From the NCBI RefSeq assembly GCF_900114995.1, contig NZ_FOUX01000007.1, positions 62,001 through 126,000 on the forward strand: 64,000 nt of DNA. The letters run 5' to 3'. Shown piece by piece: positions 1 to 8,277 of this stretch. The translations under genes were made by a program, and so were the position numbers. The notes below the pieces were generated by a model. That model was not told the DNA's origin, made no database searches, and saw nothing but the letters and a program-made list of their open reading frames with translations. The DNA is from Chitinophaga sp. YR627. GTDB lineage: Bacteria > Bacteroidota > Bacteroidia > Chitinophagales > Chitinophagaceae. The number at the start of each line of letters is the position of its first letter. Within the stretch, counting starts at the first letter, position 1.

Positions 1-2
1 TT

Positions 3-3000
3 GGTCCTGATCTTACTGTGGGTGCAGTGAGAAGCTTTGAAATAAAGGATGGAGCCAATGGTGTGCAGCGTTATATGTACTATGATAATTCAGGTGATTA
101 CAGGGCCGTAACGGGAGGCACCGTATATGAACTGGAGTCTGTAGCTGCTGATATGATAGATGGATTTATTTACCCACTTCAGTGCGATGGCAAGATGAGG
201 ATGTATAAGTTTACCCGTAGTGGCATGGCTTTACATAAGAACGGTGATCCGATTAAGAAGTTTGCAGACTTTGCCGGAACGTTCAGACCATTTGCAGTGA
301 ACACGCTGATGACTGATCCGATGTCGTTTATCACTTTAAGTCAGGAGTTGCCTGCTGATGTGAATAACAGATGTCCATATTGTATAGCCACGACTACCGT
401 AAACATGATGAAAGGTCATTGTGGTGGTGCAGAGTATCTCTGGCTGGATAAGGTTGCGCAGATGCGGCAGGTATATCCCGAATACTTCACCAGGTTTACA
501 CAGCCGGAATTAGTGGTAGAAGAGGGTGTAACCGGAGGCAGGAGAGAGGAGAAAGGTAACTGGGAGATGCCCATCAGTTTTGAAATGCCATTGGCAACGA
601 GTGGTTATTATGCCTCAAGAGAGGAAAAGGCAACGGATTATCCATGGGGTAAATTACTGGCAGATAGTGCAGAGATCAAGGCGGCATATACAGGCGATAA
701 AGTCAGGTTCTATAGGAAATTCTATACAGAGTTTGCGAATTATATCGTTACAACTGCGATCGCGGCTGACAATAAGTTCTGGGATACGCTGACAAGACGG
801 GCATCTGCATATGAAGTATTCCCGCATGTAAGGGATGAGCCTTATATACATATGCAGACAGTTGCTGTTGATAAGAGAGGTATAGCACTTGAGATCCTCA
901 CAAAGACCTACGATAACAGCACAGTTGATTTCCCGCATGAGGATGACGTATACATGAAGCTCCTTACCAGCTTTAAGGGTGTAGAAGATCAGACGGCGCT
1001 GCTGAAATATATCGAGGATAGCATCATGTTCAGCAACATCTATAATCCATTCAACAGGTTCCTGATGCCTGCGAAAATGCAGATAGCGACCATGATGGCT
1101 TATAGCAACATGATCACTAATACAGGACACTGTAATTATCTGATAGAAGAGAAGGCTGATAAGATTGATAATCCTGATGGTCTGCCGCAACTGGAAGGAG
1201 ACATGTTGCAGTTTAAGAATGCCAACGTAGATTTTCCTGACGGTAATAAGATCCTGATTAACGGAAAGCCATATAATTACAATGATATCGTTTCTGTACA
1301 GGTAGTAGGCTCCTTCACAATAAAAATTAACGGTGCAGATTCAACTTTTGCAAAGGGAACAATCCTGAATATCCCTGCAATACAGGTTGGATTGATGTCA
1401 GAGATCAATACTGCGGATGTGGCAGCGAAGACGGCATGGCTGGCATTTGATGTCGGCACAATGGTGATCGGTGTTGGATCGGCTAAGATATTCTTTACTG
1501 CCGGTAACTATGTCAGAAAAACTATTGTGGCGCTTGATCTGCTGGGATCCACAGCTGGTATAGGCCTGCAGATGCTGGATGAGGATGCGATCTCACCGAA
1601 ACTGAGGACGAGCCTTCAGATCGCGTCATTCGTTTGTTCACTGCCTAACATGGCGTTGGCGATACCTAGAATTGAGCGGAAGGTAACTGAATTAGATGCC
1701 TTATTGAATACTAAATATGGTAAGAGTGGACTGAGTGCAAAACAGTTAAGAGAGAAAGCGGCACTTGAACGTATAAGACAGGAATTATCTGCGGCAGCTC
1801 ATCTGCCGGAAGTGGCAGAAGATGCGGCAGAGATAGGTAGACGGGCTGTAACGATCAGTAAGGACGAGGATGTTGCCAGGGTATTATCGTGGTTAAATAC
1901 TGCCGAAAATGCGGATCCCAATATCTATCTGGCTGTTCATGCGGTTGGCGGAGACTTCAAGGTGATGCATGGTGGTAAAGAGGTGGTAATGGACCACCGT
2001 TCCCTTGCCAACTGGATACTGGCAAATGAAGAATTGTTCCCTGCCAATAAACAACTGGTATTACTCTCCTGCGGTGATATCGAAACAGCACAGCATCTGA
2101 GCCGTAAACTGAAGCGTAGTGTGGTTGCGAATGATGGTCCGGTAAAGGTATATTCTAATGGTGTGATTGAGGCAGATAATAGTTTTAGATATATCGATGA
2201 GACGGGGACTATAGACAATAGTACAAGTGTTGTAGTTGGTAAACAGGCCGTGCCGCCGTCATCTGAAAAAGATGTGGTAACACTGGGCGCAAAGGTTGTG
2301 AAGGCGACTACTGTGAGTGACCTGGTGGTTGCATTTAAAAACAAATTTGGTATTGGTAGTGAATTGGCGCTGAAGCTGTCTAAAAATGCAGAATTTGTAA
2401 AGGCATATCAGAATGATGCAAGAATTTTAGACGTAATAGCAAATGCACTGCCTGAAGTCGAGGTTACGGTAAAAGGTAAAAAGTTTGCCACATACCGGGA
2501 AGCCTTGCTGACAGGTTGTGCAGATGACCCGAAATTGTTTGAGGTAATGCATTCCACTGTTGAAGAAGCTATAGAGATTATCAAAAATGCGGATGCTGTG
2601 AAGCCATTTATCGAATATGCGACTACCCGGAAAAAAATGACGGAGTACATGTTTAAAAATGGAGACTTTAATAAAGACTATTTTGCAAACGCCGTACTCA
2701 ATTCAGCAGTATTCCGCTATTCCGCACTGGACGCCAAAGGCTGGAGTAAAATAGACGCAGCCAGGGCACGATTCAGTATTCATCCGGATCAAAATGTACT
2801 GGTAGTCAATCGCAGAATGAAAAATGGTACAGATATAGAGGAAGTGGCACATAGTGGAGGTGCTACCCGCGACAGAAGTACACCAAGTATCACAGGTACT
2901 ACGAAGAAAGTGGATGAGTCGAATCCGCATTTTGATCAGTTTACGGTTGGTGGCCCTCGTGTTCAGGATTCTGAGTCTAAATATTTTGAAGATCTTTTAG

Positions 3001-3158
3001 AGAAACTGAATAAAGGAGAAATAGACAAAGACGATATAAGGCAGTTAATTTTGTATACTGAACGGCCGGTTTGTCCATCATGTCTGAATGTTATCAGAGA
3101 TTTCAAGAAAAGATTTAATATTGAGATTATTGTTTACGAAGGAAAATATAAGAGATAA
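3..3158 (+). CDS. Polymorphic toxin with C-terminal nucleic-acid deaminase domain (5' end outside window)
   Basis: The reading frame is open to the left edge (codons for G-P-D-L-T precede the GTG at 18), so the true start is upstream. Residues below count from that GTG. Most of the protein is not recognised. A hydrophobic stretch lies at about 470-560. A module at about 620-725 has a His641 (VHAVGG) and a Cys685 (LLSCGD) spaced as in caspase-fold self-processing peptidases; this is inference. The last 100 residues match the zinc-dependent deaminases of polymorphic toxins (BURPS668_1122/MafB19-like group): D984-S-E986 supplies the catalytic Glu and C1019-P-S-C1022 the zinc cysteines, in the context LYTERPVCPSC. 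The expected action is deamination of bases in DNA, RNA or nucleotides of a competitor cell. The delivery route is not visible. The overlapping SUKH gene downstream supports the toxin call. The exact deaminase family is less certain than the fold. Confidence 0.82.
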   Translation, partial: GPDLTVGAVRSFEIKDGANGVQRYMYYDNSGDYRAVTGGTVYELESVAADMIDGFIYPLQCDGKMRMYKFTRSGMALHKNGDPIKKFADFAGTFRPFAVNTLMTDPMSFITLSQELPADVNNRCPYCIATTTVNMMKGHCGGAEYLWLDKVAQMRQVYPEYFTRFTQPELVVEEGVTGGRREEKGNWEMPISFEMPLATSGYYASREEKATDYPWGKLLADSAEIKAAYTGDKVRFYRKFYTEFANYIVTTAIAADNKFWDTLTRRASAYEVFPHVRDEPYIHMQTVAVDKRGIALEILTKTYDNSTVDFPHEDDVYMKLLTSFKGVEDQTALLKYIEDSIMFSNIYNPFNRFLMPAKMQIATMMAYSNMITNTGHCNYLIEEKADKIDNPDGLPQLEGDMLQFKNANVDFPDGNKILINGKPYNYNDIVSVQVVGSFTIKINGADSTFAKGTILNIPAIQVGLMSEINTADVAAKTAWLAFDVGTMVIGVGSAKIFFTAGNYVRKTIVALDLLGSTAGIGLQMLDEDAISPKLRTSLQIASFVCSLPNMALAIPRIERKVTELDALLNTKYGKSGLSAKQLREKAALERIRQELSAAAHLPEVAEDAAEIGRRAVTISKDEDVARVLSWLNTAENADPNIYLAVHAVGGDFKVMHGGKEVVMDHRSLANWILANEELFPANKQLVLLSCGDIETAQHLSRKLKRSVVANDGPVKVYSNGVIEADNSFRYIDETGTIDNSTSVVVGKQAVPPSSEKDVVTLGAKVVKATTVSDLVVAFKNKFGIGSELALKLSKNAEFVKAYQNDARILDVIANALPEVEVTVKGKKFATYREALLTGCADDPKLFEVMHSTVEEAIEIIKNADAVKPFIEYATTRKKMTEYMFKNGDFNKDYFANAVLNSAVFRYSALDAKGWSKIDAARARFSIHPDQNVLVVNRRMKNGTDIEEVAHSGGATRDRSTPSITGTTKKVDESNPHFDQFTVGGPRVQDSESKYFEDLLEKLNKGEIDKDDIRQLILYTERPVCPSCLNVIRDFKKRFNIEIIVYEGKYKR

Positions 3159-3637
3159 TGGAGACGCCTGAATATTTATACCTGGATTTTCTCCGGGAAT
3201 GTGCCGTGTACTTGGAATACGACGATCCTTGTACAGAAGAACAGGTAGATGAACTGGAGCAGTCACTCGGAGTTAAGTTTCCCACAGCATATCGTGAGCT
3301 TGTCATGATATTCGGGAAGTATAGTTCTTTTACTATCGCAGAGAATAGTTTTGAATATCCGGATTACCAGGGAATGAGAGATGCCGCCATGGAAATGACT
3401 GCAGAGGATGAGCAGGTAAATATCGATGAGCATATATTTGTATTTAACTTTGATTTTCACGGCCCTTCTGCATCCTGGTTTCCTTTAAATGAGGGAGATG
3501 ACCCCCCTGTGTATGAGTATGCCTCCATAAATGAAGGCGTGGGTTACAAAGTAGCTGAACATTTTTCTGAGTATATCAGAATGTTGCCCTGGTACCAGGG
3601 ATTTCTGTCTATAAAAGAGCGACGGGCGAAAAAGTGA
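3158..3637 (+). CDS. SMI1/KNR4 (SUKH) family immunity protein
   Basis: This 159-residue acidic protein carries the SUKH signature near its N-terminus (EEQVDELEQSLGVKFPTAYR), followed by the usual alternation of aromatic and acidic residues (FNFDFHGPSASWF, MLPWYQGF). SUKH proteins neutralise nuclease and deaminase toxins of polymorphic toxin systems by direct binding. The ATG overlaps the toxin stop codon (TAATG), so translation is coupled to the toxin and the two should be made together in the producing cell. It is probably cytoplasmic, with no signal peptide. It is the cognate antidote of the upstream deaminase by position; binding is inferred. Confidence 0.88.
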   Translation: METPEYLYLDFLRECAVYLEYDDPCTEEQVDELEQSLGVKFPTAYRELVMIFGKYSSFTIAENSFEYPDYQGMRDAAMEMTAEDEQVNIDEHIFVFNFDFHGPSASWFPLNEGDDPPVYEYASINEGVGYKVAEHFSEYIRMLPWYQGFLSIKERRAKK

Positions 3638-3663
3638 TTAAACACTTTTTACACTATAAATAA

Positions 3664-3696
3664 AAAGGTTCCTCAATATTGAGGAGCCTTTTTATT
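3664..3696 (+). terminator. Intrinsic terminator of the toxin/immunity operon
   Basis: An AAGGTTCCTCAA / TTGAGGAGCCTT stem with a 3-nt loop is followed by TTTTATTTATA. It sits between the immunity gene and the convergent gene at 3739, and the A-rich left flank would let it also work on the minus strand. Confidence 0.8.
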
Positions 3697-3738
3697 TATA
3701 GTCATTTTCAGCCATGCATCAATGCATCATGTCAAAGC

Positions 3739-4485
3739 TTAATCCGCAAATATCAATATCATCTTAATAATAAAGACAATAAACCCAATCACCGCCCAGA
3801 TAATCCCCCCGCTGCTACTACTCTCTTCCCTTGCACTCTCCAGCGCTGCTGCTTTCTGTGCCGCATTCTCCATCTGCTGGTATATCTGTTCTGCATCATA
3901 AGTGGTCTGTGCATCTGCTTTCAGCTGACGTACATCCGTAATGATATTACGTGCACTGTTAAAATCTTTCGACATCAGTGAACGCACCAGTTTAACGATT
4001 TCGTTACCGTATCCCGTTCTGAATGCCTGGAATTCAACAGGCAGATAGTTCAGTATACAAATGGTCATTACACCGGTCTGCTCAGACAGTTCGATCATAT
4101 CCACCTGATATCCCATCTGGATATTGTTGCTGAGAGATATCAGTCTGGCTTTTTTATCTTCCAGCAGTTTGGTGATCTTACTGAAGGCCATCGTTTTGTG
4201 CGTATCGTCCAGCAGCAACGGATTGGCGGCGATATCGCTGATCAGGTTTGTGTCTTTCAGGTCAAAACACCTGAATACGGCCTTCACATAGATGTCTTCA
4301 AAATAAGGGGAGATAAAAGCCAGGAACGCCGGGTCTTTGTAGAGTTCTTCTTTGGCAAACTTCGCATTCTTGCGCAGGGTGCCGGTCTCAAGAAAGTAAC
4401 TCAGCGCAGGGTCGTTGCTGATGAAGGAGCGGAAGGCTTTCTCCTGTTCGGAGATAGTTGCGCCCGGGGACAGTTCGTATTTCAT
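3739..4485 (-). CDS. Uncharacterised tail-anchored protein
   Basis: This 248-residue protein was not assigned to a family. The N-terminal 200 residues are soluble, helical in composition and rich in charged residues. A run of Ala/Glu/Ser (about 205-222) leads to a single C-terminal membrane segment (GGIIWAVIGFIVFIIKMI) that ends 3 residues before the stop, which is a tail-anchor arrangement with the bulk of the protein in the cytoplasm. There is no signal peptide. It is convergent with the toxin/immunity pair and shares a terminator region with it. Function unknown. Confidence 0.7.
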   Translation of the reverse strand: MKYELSPGATISEQEKAFRSFISNDPALSYFLETGTLRKNAKFAKEELYKDPAFLAFISPYFEDIYVKAVFRCFDLKDTNLISDIAANPLLLDDTHKTMAFSKITKLLEDKKARLISLSNNIQMGYQVDMIELSEQTGVMTICILNYLPVEFQAFRTGYGNEIVKLVRSLMSKDFNSARNIITDVRQLKADAQTTYDAEQIYQQMENAAQKAAALESAREESSSSGGIIWAVIGFIVFIIKMILIFAD

Positions 4486-4605
4486 GGATTTAGGTATATA
4501 TAGCGCTTAACAGTTGCTGTGTGATAGGGTCGGGATATTGTCCGGAGTGCAATATACACCTAATTTAAATATGTGAAAATATGTAATGTTTCGGGTATAA
4601 AGCAG

Positions 4606-4633
4606 AACGCGAATGGGTTTACCCATTCGCGTT
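4606..4633 (-). terminator. Hairpin downstream of msrA
   Basis: A perfect 13-bp stem (AACGCGAATGGGT / ACCCATTCGCGTT) with a 2-nt loop lies 24 nt beyond the msrA stop codon. The U-tract on the minus strand is weak (CTGCTTTATA), so termination is likely but not certain. Confidence 0.6.
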
Positions 4634-4657
4634 AGCAATGAACTGTATAACAATAAG

Positions 4658-5308
4658 TTAATTCGTCTTTAATTTATCTTTAAATACTTTTTTGAATTTG
4701 GCCAGTTTGGGTTGTATCACAAAATGGCAATAAGGCTGGGAGCCATTTTCATTATAATAGTTCTGATGGTAGTCTTCCGCCTTATAGAAATCGGTCAGCG
4801 GTGCTATTTCCGTAACCACCGGTTTGTCGTATGCGCCGGAGGCATCCAGTTTCTGTTTATACATTTCGGCCAGTTTGTGCTGATCCTCATTGTGATAGAA
4901 GATAACGGAGCGGTATTGGGTACCGACGTCGTTTCCCTGCCGGTTTAGCTGGGTCGGGTCGTGGCTTTGCCAGAAAGCCTGTAAAAGTTCGTCATAAGAG
5001 ATCTTTGCCGGATCGTAGGTCACCTGTATCACCTCTGCATGACCGGTAGTACCGGTTGACACGTCCTCATAACTGGGATTGGCAATGGCACCGCCGGCAT
5101 AACCGGATTCCACACTGATCACACCATCCAGGTATTGAAACTGTGCCTCTGTACACCAGAAACATCCACCGCCAAAGGTGGCTTTCGCTGTTTTTATGTT
5201 ATTGCTAATTGCCATATCGTCTGGTACTTTGTCCTTTGATTTTTCACCCTGTCCGCAGGCACAAATAGTTAGTGCCAGTAAACAGCTTAATATTGAGTAT
5301 CTTCGCAT
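4658..5308 (-). CDS. msrA: Peptide-methionine (S)-S-oxide reductase, lipoprotein form
   Basis: MsrA reduces methionine-S-sulfoxide in damaged proteins. The hallmark GCFWC occurs at residues 48-52 with the catalytic Cys49, followed by family blocks GYAGG, GTTGHAEVIQVTYDP, SHDPTQLNRQGNDVGTQYRS and EDYHQNYY. I chose the ATG at 5308 instead of one 24 nt upstream because it gives a clean lipoprotein signal (MRRYSILSCLLALTICACG) with the lipid-bearing cysteine at 18. The protein should therefore sit in the periplasm or outer membrane and need an exported electron donor. The total of 216 residues is normal for MsrA plus a leader. No MsrB partner is adjacent. Confidence 0.95.
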   Translation of the reverse strand: MRRYSILSCLLALTICACGQGEKSKDKVPDDMAISNNIKTAKATFGGGCFWCTEAQFQYLDGVISVESGYAGGAIANPSYEDVSTGTTGHAEVIQVTYDPAKISYDELLQAFWQSHDPTQLNRQGNDVGTQYRSVIFYHNEDQHKLAEMYKQKLDASGAYDKPVVTEIAPLTDFYKAEDYHQNYYNENGSQPYCHFVIQPKLAKFKKVFKDKLKTN

Positions 5309-5512
5309 GATTTTTAATGTTGAAAGTGCCATATTGCGATCAGGGCTCAGATACCCGGAGCGAGTTAAATTACGACAAGATTAACGGAATAGATCAGCAA
5401 GTTAAGTAACTTTAACATTCCTTTTGCCGGCCCGTAAGAGGTTCGGAACGGCATCGGCCAATTTTAACCGTCTGTAAACAAAGGGTTTACAGGCTTTGTA
5501 TGGATAAGTAAG

Positions 5513-7630
5513 ATGAAATATTTTCCCGATTCAGCACTGGTACAGCTGGAATTTGACAAGGTACAGGCTTTGTTAAAAGAGCATTGTAAAACGGAGCTGG
5601 GCAAACAAATGGCAGATGAACTGCGTTTGCATACCCACATTGATTATGTAAAAACGGCCCTGCAACAGGCCCATGAATACAAGCAGCTGACTTTGCTGCA
5701 GGAACACTTTCCCAACGATTACGTACTGAACCTGAAAAATGAACTGCGTCTGCTAAGCATTCAGGGTGCTGTACTGAGCGAAGAACAGATCATGCAGCTG
5801 CGTAAGCTGGCGGAAAGTATGCACAGCATTGTACGCTTCTTTGATCACGACAGGCGTGTCACTTATGCAGGACTGTTCAGCGTGATTACTCATACGCACT
5901 ATGAGAAAAAGATCACGGCCCTCATCGACGAAGTACTCGATGAGCATGGCGAAGTACGTGATAACGCCACGCCTGAACTGGCGAAGATCCGTATGAACCT
6001 GTTCCGTAAAAGGACCGAGTTACGCCGCGCATTCGAGCGCTGTCTCAGTAAACTCAGCAAACTGGGCTACCTGGCCGATACGGAAGAAGCCTTCCTCAAC
6101 GGCAGAAGGGTAGTAGCAATCTACGCCGAAAACAAACGTATGGTGAAAGGGATCCTCCACGGAGAATCCGATACCCGCCGTACCGCTTTTGTAGAACCGG
6201 AAGAAACGATAGAACTGAACAATGACGTGATGTCCCTCGAAAGAGAAGAAAGTAAGGAAGTGTACAAAATACTGCGTACACTGACCCATCAGCTCAGTCA
6301 GCACAGTCACCTGCTCAATAACTATCACGAGATACTCGGACAATACGACTTTATCAGGGCAAAAGCCAGACTGGCGCTGGACATGGACGGTAACTACCCC
6401 ATGCTGACGCCGCACGCGGAAGCACATCTCGTTGATGCACACCACCCGCTGCTGCTCCTGTATAACCGCCGTAACAAGAAACCGACCATCCCGGTGAACC
6501 TGACCCTGAACAAGGATAACCATATCCTGGTGATCAGTGGTCCGAATGCCGGCGGTAAAACCGTGACCATGAAAACGGTCGGCCTGATCCAGCTTATGCT
6601 GCAGGCGGGCCTGCTGGTGCCTGTACACCCCAGCTCACAACTCGGTATTTTCCGTCAGCTGATGATCCACATCGGTGATACCCAATCCCTGGAGTTCGAA
6701 TTGAGTACCTATAGTTCCCACCTGAAGAACATGAAGTATTTCATGGAGAACGCCAACGGTAAGACCATGTTCTTCATCGATGAATTAGGTAGTGGTTCTG
6801 ACCCGAATCTCGGGGGCGCCTTCGCGGAGGTGATCATGGAAGAAATGGCCAAGAAACACGCTTTTGGTATCGTGACCACCCACTATCTCAACCTGAAGGT
6901 AATGGCCAATAAGGTACGCGGTATCATCAACGGCGCTATGGGCTTTGACGAGGAAAACCTGTCGCCTATGTACAAACTGATCGTAGGTAAACCAGGTAGC
7001 TCCTATACGTTCTCCATCGCGCAGCGTATCGGTCTGCAACCTGCCCTCATCGCCCGGGCCAAAAACCTGGTGGATGAAGGACACTTCCAGCTGGATAAAC
7101 TGCTCAACAAAGCAGAACAGGATCTGCAGAAAGTAGAAGCTAAAGAGAAAGAATTGCAGAAACTCCTGAAGGAGAATGAAAAGCTGAAACGTGAATACGA
7201 GATCCTGTCCGATAAGGAAAGGAAAACCCAGCAATTCACCACCCTGAAACTGCAAAACCAGATCAAGGAGGAAGAACTCCAGTACCTCAAGGATATGGAG
7301 CGGAAGCTGAAACAGATCGTTTTTGAGTGGAAACGCACAGATGACAAACAAAAAGTCATGAAACAGGCAGAAGCCCTGTTATTCCACAAACGTCAGAAAC
7401 AGATCAACGAACGCTTCGAAAAGAAGATCCAGGATAAATTCCAGGAGGTAGTAGGAGCCGACCTGAAACTGGGCGACCAGGTAAAGATCAGGAGCAATGG
7501 CCAGGTAGGAAAGCTGATGGAGGTACGTGACAAACGCGGTATCGTCAAACTCGGCAATATTCCAATGAACGTGGCGATGTCTGATCTGGTGCTGGTAAAA
7601 GAACGGCCGAAGGAAGAAACGGCTAAGTAG
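5513..7630 (+). CDS. mutS2: MutS2-type DNA-binding ATPase lacking an Smr nuclease domain
   Basis: This 705-residue protein has MutS2 core and lever helices (1-320), a MutS-family ATPase with Walker A GPNAGGKT at 343-350 and Walker B FFIDE ending at D423-E424, the SGSDPNLGGAF signature loop, and the conserved TTHY block. A long charged coiled coil (about 520-640) follows, then a small KOW-like beta domain (KLGDQVKIRSNGQVGKL). Classical MutS2 proteins end in an Smr endonuclease domain of about 80 residues with DLRG and HG.G motifs. None is present here and the stop codon follows the KOW-like part. MutS2 proteins act on recombination intermediates or collided ribosomes rather than in mismatch repair. 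The gene is monocistronic and ends in a strong terminator. Confidence 0.9.
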   Translation: MKYFPDSALVQLEFDKVQALLKEHCKTELGKQMADELRLHTHIDYVKTALQQAHEYKQLTLLQEHFPNDYVLNLKNELRLLSIQGAVLSEEQIMQLRKLAESMHSIVRFFDHDRRVTYAGLFSVITHTHYEKKITALIDEVLDEHGEVRDNATPELAKIRMNLFRKRTELRRAFERCLSKLSKLGYLADTEEAFLNGRRVVAIYAENKRMVKGILHGESDTRRTAFVEPEETIELNNDVMSLEREESKEVYKILRTLTHQLSQHSHLLNNYHEILGQYDFIRAKARLALDMDGNYPMLTPHAEAHLVDAHHPLLLLYNRRNKKPTIPVNLTLNKDNHILVISGPNAGGKTVTMKTVGLIQLMLQAGLLVPVHPSSQLGIFRQLMIHIGDTQSLEFELSTYSSHLKNMKYFMENANGKTMFFIDELGSGSDPNLGGAFAEVIMEEMAKKHAFGIVTTHYLNLKVMANKVRGIINGAMGFDEENLSPMYKLIVGKPGSSYTFSIAQRIGLQPALIARAKNLVDEGHFQLDKLLNKAEQDLQKVEAKEKELQKLLKENEKLKREYEILSDKERKTQQFTTLKLQNQIKEEELQYLKDMERKLKQIVFEWKRTDDKQKVMKQAEALLFHKRQKQINERFEKKIQDKFQEVVGADLKLGDQVKIRSNGQVGKLMEVRDKRGIVKLGNIPMNVAMSDLVLVKERPKEETAK

Positions 7631-7674
7631 TATTTAAGGAAGAATTAAGTATTTCATACATATTATGACCAGGA

Positions 7675-7702
7675 GGGCGCTTCATCTGAAGCGCCCTTTT
7701 TC
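7675..7702 (+). terminator. Intrinsic terminator of mutS2
   Basis: A perfect 9-bp stem GGGCGCTTC / GAAGCGCCC with the tetraloop ATCT is followed directly by TTTTTCG, 44 nt after the stop codon. Confidence 0.92.
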
Positions 7703-7719
7703 GTTGGTCCCTGACGCCG

Positions 7720-7790
7720 ATACCCTATAGATGTCCCGTAGATGCGTCGTATATAAGCCGTGTATAGTTCGTGTCTAAGCCGTTTTTAGG
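7720..7790. repeat. Degenerate 11-12-nt tandem repeats
   Basis: The stretch repeats the theme CCGTAGAT / CGTATATAAGC / CGTGTATAG / GTGTCTAAGCCG with a period of about 12 nt. It has the same vocabulary as the long inverted repeat 100 nt further on and looks like a decayed copy of the same element. It is noncoding. Confidence 0.55.
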
Positions 7791-7882
7791 CAGAATAAGG
7801 GGCATTCAGGACAAATCATGCCAGGCTATATCCAACCCCGGACTAATCAGGTCTTGTAATTCACTATAAATCATTGTCTTCC

Positions 7883-7964
7883 CGTAGATAACCCGTATAT
7901 AAGCCGTAGATAAGCCGCTCCTATAAGTATGGCTCATCTACGGCTTATATACGGGTTATCTACG
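7883..7964. repeat. Long inverted repeat built from 12-nt units
   Basis: The arms at 7883-7916 and 7931-7964 are complementary over 34 positions with one mismatch (the outer 27 bp are perfect) around a 14-nt loop. Each arm is itself made of near-repeats of CCGTAGATAA / CCGTATATAA. RNA from either strand would fold into a very stable hairpin. No T-run follows on either side, so it is not an ordinary terminator. Confidence 0.8.
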
Positions 7965-8019
7965 GCTTATCTGGGAATTATCTCAGATATTCAAACGGCT
8001 TTCTGTATAGTGCTGATAG

Positions 8020-8166
8020 CGGTTTACATGCTCTGATGTACAGGTACAGAACAACCTTACAGTTGATGTATTGAATGCAGGATTAGCTTTACAGGTTGGC
8101 GTTTATTTCAGCGAGCGCTTTACACCTGTAACCTATTCAGCCGGGGCGTATATCAACGCCAATTAA
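8020..8166 (+). pseudogene. Possible 3' remnant of a coding sequence
   Basis: After an in-frame TAG at 8017 the frame stays open for 48 codons to a TAA at 8164-8166. It reads as a plausible protein tail (NNLTVDVLNAGLALQVG, then ERFTPVTYSAGAYINAN), with no usable start codon. The adjacent repeats suggest the 5' part was lost by rearrangement. I do not recognise the family, and a chance open frame remains possible. Confidence 0.3.
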
Positions 8167-8242
8167 CACTTTATGAAAATTAATCATTCATGCTTTTTCA
8201 CGCAACCCTTCCTTTTTAATTCTTAACGCTCCCAATATTTCC

Positions 8243-8254
8243 TTAGCCGGCTAA
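8243..8254. promoter_or_regulatory. Palindromic operator upstream of the MarR gene
   Basis: TTAGCCGGCTAA is a perfect 12-bp palindrome, followed by TTAATTTGT, which resembles a Bacteroidota -7 element (TAnnTTTG) about 20 nt before the ATG. An identical site lies after the gene at 8750. MarR dimers bind palindromes of this size, so autorepression is the natural reading; the binding itself is inferred. Confidence 0.7.
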
Positions 8255-8277
8255 TTAATTTGTATTATCTTCGTTCT

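Noticed and set aside
654..1190. Antisense open frame inside the toxin gene
   Set aside because: Fully contained on the opposite strand of a coding region with clear protein character and no supported homology.
3679..3981. Plus-strand frame overlapping the tail-anchored protein gene
   Set aside because: Antisense to a better gene and begins inside the terminator; composition is not protein-like.
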